DNA of 64,000 bases from Takakia lepidozioides (taxonomy: Eukaryota; Streptophyta; Takakiopsida; Takakiales; Takakiaceae): positions 35,774,001 through 35,838,000 of the forward strand of contig CM060731.1 of the NCBI GenBank assembly GCA_030704615.1, written 5' to 3'. A model generated the notes under the pieces. It did no database searches. It worked only from the letters and a program-made list of their open reading frames with translations, and had not been told where the DNA came from. The position numbers and the translations under genes were made by a program. Below, in pieces: positions 55,933-64,000 of the stretch (positions are counted from its first letter, which is position 1; each line of letters begins with the position of its first letter).

Positions 55933-58350
55933 AAGCCTTACCCATAAACCATAACTCCTCTTTAAGGCCAAAACAATACCTAGCTTAATAATCCACAGGC
56001 AATGCTGTCAAAGATTCAAGACAAGGTAAGGTCCAGATGCTGGGCTTCAAGAGACAAGCCTGTCAGGCCGAACTGTTCCATCAAAGACAACAGATCATAA
56101 ATATCAAAAGTAAGCATCAGCATGCCAAACCAGGAGCAAGCGGGCCGAAATCGGGGCTGCCGGCAGCAGCCAACACTACAACAGATCGCGATATTTATGA
56201 CTGTATATATGACTATTCTGCAGTCATAAACAGTACATTTGACTTCTATGACTGTAAGTCGTGCAAACCAAGTCAATACAATGAGTACAAGATGGTACGG
56301 TCCGGATGATTACAGTCAGATGAACCAAGTGATATCTCTCACTACAGTCATATATACCATACTACAGCCGCCGCAGCCGCGCCACGTGGCGAGACGCAAT
56401 TGATTTAAAAAATTAAATTAAATTAAAATTAAAACTGAAAAAATAAAAATAAATATCAAACGTCGCATCATACCGCATTGTGCCACGTGGCATAATGCAT
56501 TTTATAATAATGAAAAAACCACGTGGCAGTCCATCTAGGGTACCATGTGTTATCTCTAGCTCGCCTACTAACCCTAGGGCCATCTTATCCATTTGATTGT
56601 ACTTAGAGGAGTTTGAACCTGCAACCTCTTTACTATAAGAGTTATTGTTCACTACCTGTTAACCAATACACCCATTAGTCATTCATATGATCATATGGTG
56701 TTTTAATTGTATTATACACACCAAATTACAAAATCCTCAGTAGTCATCATGACTATGTAATCTCATCCATGTACACTGTAGTCATGGAAATGACTATGAA
56801 TGGTGAACTAAATCTGGTCAATTGCCGTTGACCAGCCTTCCGTTAATTCTGGAGCCATGTAGTCACACAGACGACTACTTAGATAGTCGTTCATATAACT
56901 ACAGTCGTATGAACGACTGCGGGAGGTCAATTTCATATAAAAACATGGTGCAGTCATGGTCAAAGTCATGAAAACCATGACTACCACGGTTTGGCAGTCA
57001 TAACTACCGCGATCTGTTGTAATGCAAGTAAAGACGCCATACACACTAGGTTCTCGTTGCCCACATCCTTATCTGCAAGCTCAAGAGAATTCAAAGCAAG
57101 TAGGGATCCTCACCTGGTCTCATCACAAGCCCCCACAAAAACCCACACGTTAGTGAGGATTGTGGAACCCCAGGTGAATCACAGACCCCTACACTTGTCA
57201 TCAATGTCAACTAAGAACCTCAAAAGCAAGAGAGAAAGACATAAAACAAAATGAACCCTAATCACCAAAAGCACCTTGAGCGATTGAGGAAGATAACTGT
57301 GCGCCATCGCCACCAGCAAGCCACCTCCAGCAAAACAAATGAGAAGTGAAGCATACAAACACTCTTGCTAGGTTTAAGAAGGGAGAGAGAGATACTTCGC
57401 AACACAAGCGATGATGCATTCACAGCATCTCCCGCCTGTGAGAAGAGACAAAGCGCCGCCATTGCGCATCCCCAGGAGATCGTCCAGCATTGGTACGATG
57501 CAGCAAACATGATAGCAGCAAAACGCAGATGCCATAACGCTCATCCCGCGAGCTCAGAAGCACGAACAGTGCTTCTGACGGCGGGAGAGACACCCTAGGG
57601 CTCTTGCCCGATTTTTCATCCGTGCAGGATGAGTAATCAACACCACATTTTTCGAAACCCGACGGATGTCATCCGTTAGCTAGGTTTAAACAGTAGGTTA
57701 TAGGGTAGGGGTTAGGGTTTCACTCCTTAATTAACCATAATTAAGGGTAATTAAACATCGTTCCAGGGCCATCATAAGCTCCACATTTCATCCGGTTCAG
57801 ATGAAAAGTCATTGAGTTCATCCGTTGGAGAAAGTTCGTAAGTAGAATGGAAAAACAGTAAATAACATCCAAAGCATCGGTTTTACATCCTAACAGGTAA
57901 TTCAACATCCCCAAAAGAATTTTTTTTGTGTCTCATCCAGTACGGAAAAAAAACAATAAAAGAGGAATGAATGAATTAGTATCCTGGTATTTTTCATCCG
58001 GTATGGATGGAAAAAATAGGATGCCAGTGGCAACCCCTACAGAGGTAATTCCTCATTCTCTGGTGACTCATCCGGTATGGGTGAAAGTCAATAAAAGAAG
58101 AATGAAAAAAATCATAGACTCGGCTTAGAGGTAATTTAGTGTCCACCTTGGTAGTTCATCTGGTATGGATAAAAAATTGCTACAGGGCGGGTGAAAAAAC
58201 TGTCACAATCCATCCGGTATAGATGGAAAAACAAGAAATTAACACTGATAAAATCGGCCAATTCCAAGGAGGGAGGCAGATAGAGGGAGAGAGGGGGCAT
58301 CAAAGGGAAAAAAAAAAAAGTGGGGGAGGAGTGACTGAGCAGCAGCTGCT
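55933..58350. repeat. Dispersed repeat family R, copy B, interrupted by insertions
   Basis: Same orientation as copy A (38104-39605). The match runs from AAGCCTTACCCATAAACC to CAGGAGCAAGC at 56141. It is interrupted by about 1.08 kb that includes a small CACTA element, and resumes at 57220 (CCTCAAAAGCAAGAGAGAAA) through the TCATCCGGTATGGATG part to the GCAGCTGCTCAG hairpin at about 58345. The interruption gives an insertion order: repeat first, small CACTA later. Confidence 0.8.
56174..57025. mobile_element. Small non-autonomous CACTA element
   Basis: The left end CACTACAACAGATCGCGATA and a right end that is the reverse complement of CATTACAACAGATCGCGGTA (one mutation in CACTA) bound about 850 bp. 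TAGTCAT / ATGACTA motifs are frequent inside, and no transposase is encoded. The first 13 bases equal those of the right end of the 12.7-kb element, so its transposase family may have mobilised this copy. A tRNA-like B box lies within it on the minus strand (56585-56610, GCAGGTTCAAACTCC). Confidence 0.75.
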
Positions 58351-58381
58351 CAGTCAACCCCCCCATTTTTTTGTTGTGTGG

Positions 58382-58630
58382 GCAACCTAAAGACATTATT
58401 CATTTTCTGATACACTGTCCAGGGTTCTCTCACCAAAGAGACGCTCTCTTCAAATCTATCAAGGGAATTGTGCATGTACCTCTGTTTACTAACTTTGAAA
58501 GTCTTGAGGATGAGCCAAAAGCCCAGCCCCTTCTGAGGCCTAGTTTTTGAACACATAGTAGATTGTGCTTGTGTGAAGGGATTTATAGAGGATATCTGGA
58601 AAACCCGGATTAATTATATATGTGAAGGTA
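58382..58630 (+). mobile_element. LINE 3'-end fragment
   Basis: Reads PKDIIHFLIHCPGFSHQRDA then FKSIKGIVHVPLF, a stop near 58548 with a frame change, then CVKGFIEDIWKTRINYICEG. The HFL..CP.f...R..l pattern is typical of the region after the reverse transcriptase in many LINEs. It is unrelated in sequence to the LINE at 33-37 kb. Confidence 0.4.
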
Positions 58631-58684
58631 AGTCTTACTACCAACGTCAGCCCCTGACAGAGGTAGGATCTGTCCCTTTTGTTT

Positions 58685-58855
58685 CCCCAAGAGAGGGGGC
58701 AACAAAGGAAAAAATAGAATGTGGGGGGGGGGGGGAGTGACTGAGCAGCAGCAGCAGCTCAATCACTCCCCCTCCCCCCCCCCCGGGACCTTATTTTCTT
58801 TGTTTGTTGCCCCCCCATGTCTCCCTCTCACTCCCTTTCTCTATCCCTTGCATCT
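58685..58855. repeat. Foldback hairpin around poly-G/poly-C and CAGCAGCAGC
   Basis: GAGAGGGGGCAACAAAGGAA on the left and its near inverse TTTGTTTGTTGCCCCCCC on the right, with a G tract, GAGTGACTGAGCAGCAGC and CTCAATCACTCCCCC in the middle. It forms a long imperfect palindrome resembling the ends of repeat family R copies A and B. Confidence 0.6.
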
Positions 58856-58899
58856 TACTATATGTAAATTCATTGGACATTAAAGAATCTTTATCTTTA

Positions 58900-60200
58900 T
58901 CTTTTATCTATTTTTACCACTTACTACTTACCAGTACCTAGGGGGACTCTGCACACGCAAGGCCCCCCCAAAAAATGCAAACCATGACATAATAAATTAA
59001 TAGAAGTAGAGGTAATGATGAATAACCTTTGTGTATAGTCAAGACAAGACTACCTACGTATAAGGTCCAAGCTACTTGTAGCATCAAGATAATTATAGAC
59101 TCAAGCTAATGCGTAGTCTTATTGTTAAGGTCTAAGCTACTTTTAGCTTTATTATATTGTTTTTATCATTAAGGTAGTTGTAGACCTAAGCAATAACTAC
59201 AATAAGATCCTGCAAAGCTATTTTTAGTCTTAGGGTAGTTGTTGACCCAAGTGAATGTGTAATCAATATTAGACTTACCTATTTTGGACTTTAAAAAGTC
59301 CAAGCTGCTAAGGTAGTTGTAGACTCAAATGAATGTGTAGTCCTTATCGACTTAAGGCATGGCCCAATAAGCCCAATTTCGTGGCCATGAAGGCAAATGG
59401 GGCAGAACCGAAGCCCGAAGACTGTTACATGAGTTTGAACCCCAGACCCAGAGAAGAGATATCGCACCACCGGCCCACAACCCTATTTTGCGAAGCTAGT
59501 GATTATATCCAGAATTCTGATAATAGTTCTTTTTGAATTTTATTTTCATTTTTTGAGGAAAAGGAGAGGAAGCTCTTGAGAGCTTAATTAGATTATTGAA
59601 GGTAATAGTTTATTGCTTTCAGAACCATTAAAACAAGTAGTTTCAAACAATGCGGGAGAGCTATCTGCCAGACCAATTTCTAAAAGTGATCAGAATACGT
59701 CATGGGTTGTAGCTGATGAAATTTGTGGCAACTTCTAGCACGTTCTTGACTCTACCAACTTTGGTTGGGTCCAACCAAAATCTTGCAATTTTATTGGCCA
59801 TTATAATATCTACAGTGGATAAGACACCTCCTGCTATCACCAGCGGATATCAACTCGGTTATATACACATCGAGAACCAGAACTAGCCGCTTGTGGAACT
59901 TCCTGAGAACTGTACTTCCCGGGTATCTGCTGGTCTGGGAACCGGATGGATATACACAACCATTAAGGGGAAGATGAATACCTATAGAAAGCGGCGGGTA
60001 GTAGGCAGTAGTGAGTATCAATTCAATCCGCCTTTTATTTCTAGACCTTGACATGTTGCATTCAGTTGAATCCTTGGTACTAACAATGCCTTCATCTTTT
60101 GTGAATAATAAAATGATGCGTTTGCAACAAGAGTGAATGTGTAATTTAAAAAACGAAGAAGGTGTAACTTAGTGTAGCACGGTAACCAAGGATAACCAGG
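58900..60200. other. Unassigned region with short AGGTAGTTGTAGAC repeats
   Basis: Between 59080 and 59345 the phrase AAGGTAGTTGTAGACYYAAG recurs about four times with GAATGTGTAGTC nearby. At 59430-59475 a minus-strand B-box-like GGGGTTCAAACTC suggests another SINE fragment. No gene is supported. Confidence 0.35.
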
Positions 60201-61681
60201 AGGTTGTGGGGACTTGCCCACCACCCGACCAGCCCCATTGGGAGACCATACAAAATTGTGAGCCCAAATGTATGGCTGAAGAATATGATCATGAATGTAA
60301 GTTTATATAGGAAGATAATAGGAATAATAGCAACACCATACAGTACACAAACTCTGTCCTCAATACCACTAAGTCCACATTTACTGCCCAAGCAAATGCT
60401 AGAGTACACAATGACTTACACTCAATTAAGAAGAGTACACATCCACTGCCTGCAAGCACACAGAAGCATACAAGCACTATCCTACATACCCATGAAGTAT
60501 ATAAGACTGCCCAAGTAGTGGCCATGGACCACATGTAAGACCTTATGGCAATCGATATGTGCAAAGACTACCTAAGCAGTGCCATGAAGCACATAATGAA
60601 TTCCCCCAACTTCCATAAAATGCATAGTCACAACCCCTAACATTGGGGGAGCTCAAAAACACAACCCTAGAGCTCGATGGCGGAGGGAGGCCTTCATTGT
60701 CCATTGCGACTCTCCGTAGTAACCTATATTGTGAAGTTGTTCCCGGAGTGGTTTTCGGACACCGAGTTGATTTGGAAAAGACACAATTCCTTCTAGTGCC
60801 AACGGCCGGCCGAGCCACTGAACTATCCATCCCCCACCCCTACAGATGCACTATCCTTCGTCAATTGTGGTTGTGTGGCCAGCGAGGTTACAGAGGCCTT
60901 CCATCCCTTCGTCTTTGCATATAGAAAATCTTCATTGAAATTTATCAAATGTGATGTGATAGGTGTTGTAGGACGTACCCGTGTCTCCATCAAAAAGTGG
61001 GTCGGCTTTGACGGTCAAATCTCCCCTAATTTTGTCACTAGGTACATGTAGTAGGTAGGAACCAGTTGGTACGGTTCATACCTGTGGATGTATGTTTGCT
61101 GTTAGATACAACTTCATCCATGGGACTAGGTCCTGTTTTGGGGTTGGCCCACCAAAAGGGCTCGCGACGCTTAGGGGTTAACATATGCATACTCGTGCAA
61201 ATATATATTTTTATAGAATATGCTGATAACAGGAACACATCTCTTCTTCTTCCTCCTTATCTACCCCCTTTCTGCTGGTAGGGTAAAACACCCTATGACC
61301 GTTCACCTCATAATTGCTTGGGTCAGGCCTGCATGAGCGACCATGGATGGACCCAAGACTGCTCATTTTTGCCACTTGGCAAACAGTTGTTTGATAGAAC
61401 CCCCAAGAAATATGAGTGGTCATAGGGCTCAAACTTCACACAAGCATTCGGATTGGTTCAACTTTGAAACCCCATAACTTTGTGTGGATTTCATGAAATC
61501 AGGCACTTCCAAATGTGTTGGGATGCCCCAGATTGGGGCATCTTATCAATTTATCCGGGGTAAAAACGACAAAAATTCATCGTTAGATCTTCCGCCATCT
61601 TTAGATGAACGGTCATAGGGTTTTCTACCCTACTTTTGGCTCGGAGTGGAACCTCAATTCTCAGCCTTCATGGCAAATAAA
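60201..61681. other. Unassigned region, no convincing gene
   Basis: Moderate-length frames (for instance 60643-60924 on the plus strand) have no recognisable domain. The phrase GGAAGATAATAGGAATAAT near 60311 equals part of the terminal repeat of the element at 61682-62278, so a partial copy of that family may start here. Confidence 0.3.
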
Positions 61682-62278
61682 GGGAAGACAATAGGAATAA
61701 TGTAAGAACTTAATGGACGCGTGTGATCTGAAAGTACTTTCACTCCATCCCCGGTCTCCTCCGGCGGGTCCTATCAAGTCCTCCCCACCCCCTCTCACCA
61801 CGGTTTCACTATTAAATACTTTAGAATCCAAGTGGGTTGCAAGGTGGTGGGTAGCGTGTTGGTAAGGTGATAGCATTGCAAGAGGTACAAGGTTTGATTC
61901 TTGATGGGACGCTCTAACCCCGGTTGATGTAACCCTCCAATTGGTGTAACCCTCTGTAACCCCGGTTTCTCATGTAACTCCGGTTTCTCATGTAACTCTG
62001 GTTAGTCCATTTTATACTTAGCCACAACTTAGAGTCAAATTTCGAGACCAAGTGTGGGTTACACCGAGTGGAGTTATACACCTCGTCGTGTAACCCGATG
62101 TAACCCCAAGTGGAGTTACACAACTCATTGTATAACCCCGACTGGAGTTGACACTCCATCAGTTCCATGTCGCTCTCAAGAGAGGGTGGGGAAGATTTGA
62201 CATCCGGAAACGGCCGTACCATCCTGTCAGATGTTGCACGTGTTCATTAAGTCATTACATTATTCCTATTATCTTCCC
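61682..62278. mobile_element. 597-bp foldback (MITE-like) element with 7-bp target duplication
   Basis: Left end GGGAAGACAATAGGAATAAT and right end ATTATTCCTATTATCTTCCC are inverted with one mismatch, extending to about 24 bp. AAATAAA is present on both sides (61675-61681 and 62279-62285), a perfect 7-bp duplication. The interior holds a tRNA-like stretch (A-box-like TGGGTAGCGTGTTGGTAAGG, B-box-like AAGGTTTGATTCTTG at about 61889) and repeats of TGTAACCCCG / GGAGTTACAC. No protein. The superfamily is uncertain, since hAT would predict an 8-bp and Mutator a 9-bp duplication. Confidence 0.8.
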
Positions 62279-62285
62279 AAATAAA

Positions 62286-62795
62286 CACACATGATGAAAA
62301 AAAAATGTTAACTGGTTAATGGACAGCAGGGCGACTAAAAACATTATACCCTGCCAAAGAGGAGCTGCAAGAGAAACCTTGACCAGAGCTACCGATTCCA
62401 AAGGTCAACTTTAACCTTTATTATTAGAAGGGGACAGTCGTACAATCCGCCAAGTCTCTGTTGCGTGTGGACTGTGTGATAACTGTTCGCTAAGATCCAA
62501 GGCTACTTACCATTCCCTTGTACGAATCAGGCTGGCTGAAATGTGGTCAGAAACTATGGGGAAGTCCCTCTATTAAGGCAATGCAGCTTTCAGCCCACCT
62601 GTGGAAGCTGCAGAACCAGTTCAGCAGCTTCGTACAAGGTGTTGATCAAGTGTGCGGAGAGTCGCGCGGCTTCTTCTACCGCCAGAAACTTCCCACCAAT
62701 CCTTCAGCTCCTGGAATTCGGAGTGCGTGTAACACATGAGGATCGGAGAGTCTCGCGCACGGGGCGGCTGAGTATAGATATATGCTCTTAACTAC
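62286..62795. other. Upstream region of the P450 gene
   Basis: No supported gene. It is the presumed promoter of the P450, with a TATA-like element at 62773-62784. Confidence 0.4.
62773..62784 (+). promoter_or_regulatory. Probable TATA element of the P450 gene
   Basis: TATAGATATATG lies 72 bp before the ATG at 62856 but only about 12 bp before the ATG at 62796. This favours 62856 as the start codon, because transcription should begin about 30 bp after the TATA box. Confidence 0.4.
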
Positions 62796-62855
62796 ATGGA
62801 CACTAAAGGTCTAGTGCATGAAAGAGGGAGCTCAGATCTACCAATATTGGCTAAG

Positions 62856-64000
62856 ATGACGAATTGGGGGATTCCCGCAGTGTGCGCAGTGTTGTGTGTA
62901 TATTGGGTAGCCACCATACTGTTCTGGCGATGGTGGAGACCTTACAGTAGACGCAGATTCTACGAGAAGCAAGGCATTCGGGGGCCTGCTTTCAGGCCCT
63001 TCATTGGGAATCTTCCGGAGATTCACGAGCTCCGGAGTTCCATCCCACGCAGTCTCCAGTTTACAGATCCCACTTCCGCTCGGACGATTCCATACCTTGT
63101 CACCTTTGCTAGGCAGTATGGTATGATCCATGGTTTTTGCACTCATCTACTTTATGATCTCGGAGCAGCACGGAGCATTATGTGCATTGATTGTTCAAGT
63201 TGTCATTAGATGTAGCGGACTTCAGATGTTTCTCAAGTAATGTGAAGTAGGCGAAGCAGTTAAATCTGCCCTGGAGTATATGGAGTGAGCCGTATCAGGA
63301 CTATGTTCATAATCTATAAATTAGATTCATTTGCTCTTGATGTACAAACCTTTCCAGTCGCCCTAGTTACTAAATGTTTGGATTATCTGGACCTCTTCAA
63401 TACAGGCAATGTGTCTATTCATGAAGTGGGATCGTCAACACGGCTTGAGGTCACGGATCCAACGCTGGTGAAACAAGTCTTCTTGTCGAAAGCTTCAGGC
63501 TACAGCAAATCTGTGCTGAATAACGAGGGCGAGACTTCCTTTGGTGGGGAGGGGCCTTCTCGTGTCTGAAGGTTCGCTTTGGAAGGAACAGCATAGGATC
63601 ATCAGCCCTTCTTTCCGTCCGAACCACCTAAAGGTACTAAAGTCATTCTACTTAACGATCTCGTACATGTTCTGAACAGGATGCTAAATCTCGAGAGACG
63701 GAAATTTTCCTGTAAAGAGATTGCAAGCATAGAATCATCAGCCCTTCTTTCCGCCCGAACCACCTGAAGGTAATAAAGTCATTCTACTTAACGAGTACAT
63801 GTTTGGAACATGATGCTAAATCTCGAGCGAGGGGAATTTTCCTGTAAAGAGATTTCAAGTAATTTGATCTTCACTATTTCAGTGTCAGACGATTGTAGGC
63901 TGATGCAATCCGGTTAGACCAGTGCACTGATGTCACATCGTGGATGCATCACCCAAAATTGCAGGACCGTCTCTTCCATCATATTGTGGACTGTGGGGAG
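62856..64000 (+). pseudogene. Cytochrome P450, CYP72-clan-like, N-terminal part, frameshifted and partial
   Basis: Exon 1 62856-63120: a membrane anchor (IPAVCAVLCVYWVATILFW), then the hinge WWRPYSRRRFYEKQGIRGPA and PFIGNLPEIHELR, typical of the CYP72 clan, where the sequence before the proline-rich turn reads R..f..QGI.GP. Exon 2 63406-63633 joins in phase (QYG to NVSIHEVG) and continues VTDPTLVKQVFLSKASGYSK. One extra base near 63553-63558 shifts the frame just before LLVSEGSLWKEQHRIISPSF, the conserved W...R helix C region. The next exon-like stretch (from about 63894, TIVG...ADAIRLDQCTDVTSW) needs another frame change. The haem-binding region is beyond the window. Role by family: membrane-bound monooxygenase at the endoplasmic reticulum. 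Same strand as the diterpene synthase, so possibly once a diterpenoid oxidase. Confidence 0.7.
63592..63862. repeat. 136-bp direct duplication spanning a P450 exon-intron border
   Basis: Copy 1 starts at 63592 and copy 2 at 63728. Both contain ATCATCAGCCCTTCTTTCCG, the end of exon 2, the GT donor and ATGCTAAATCTCGAG. They differ at about ten positions. The second copy repeats the end of exon 2 inside the intron. Confidence 0.9.

Noticed and set aside
38104-58350. Repeat copies A and B as the two LTRs of one retrotransposon
   Set aside because: No TG...CA ends, primer-binding site, polypurine tract or gag-pol between them; the interval holds a complete CACTA element and unrelated DNA.
61855-61915. 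Genuine tRNA gene
   Set aside because: A- and B-box-like stretches are present but acceptor and anticodon stems do not pair convincingly, and it lies inside a foldback transposon.

Overview
This is nuclear DNA of a land plant. It has spliced genes with short GT-AG introns (about 100 to 450 bp) and several plant-type transposon families (CACTA/En-Spm, MULE with a SWIM finger, LINE, tRNA-like SINE). The one intact host gene encodes a diterpene synthase of the full-length copalyl/kaurene-synthase architecture. That gene type with short introns, buried in old repeats, fits a non-seed plant (lycophyte, fern or bryophyte) best. The species cannot be fixed from the sequence, and a gymnosperm is not excluded.

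Layout: 1-1123, upstream DNA with a short degenerate repeat. 1124-7385 (+), an intact 14-exon, 843-residue diterpene synthase with a plastid-type leader. 7.4-14.9 kb, SINE-like repeats and two decayed minus-strand transposon genes of unknown family. 15.1-28.5 kb, a striking block: a minus-strand gene joining a ParB-like domain to a beta-class DNA-methylase-like domain (15116-21928), a plus-strand MULE/SWIM transposase gene (24540-28101), and between them 2 kb of tandem arrays built on a GGCGCC-centred near-palindrome. The same palindrome fills a methylase-gene intron and recurs after the transposase gene. 29.0-29.7 kb, a second SWIM-transposase remnant. 33.4-37.3 kb, a dead LINE. 37.3-38.1 kb, a GC-rich CACTA-like fragment. 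38.1-39.6 and 55.9-58.4 kb, two copies of one dispersed repeat. 41827-54496, a 12.7-kb CACTA element with two divergent genes, one of which carries an in-frame plant HAD/FCP1-type phosphatase domain. 54.9-55.7 kb, a 192-bp tandem array. 61682-62278, a foldback element with a perfect 7-bp target duplication. 62856-end (+), the start of a CYP72-clan-like cytochrome P450 that is frameshifted and carries a 136-bp duplication.

The diterpene synthase and P450 lie on the same strand about 55 kb apart, as expected of a diterpenoid locus expanded by transposons, but the P450 copy looks broken. The synthase keeps its class II acid motif (DLDD) while both class I metal motifs are altered, so it probably acts as a copalyl-diphosphate-type cyclase. 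The candidate new system is the ParB/methylase-like gene with its palindrome arrays and adjacent MULE transposase. Many breaks in the transposon genes fall in or near homopolymers, so some may be assembly errors.
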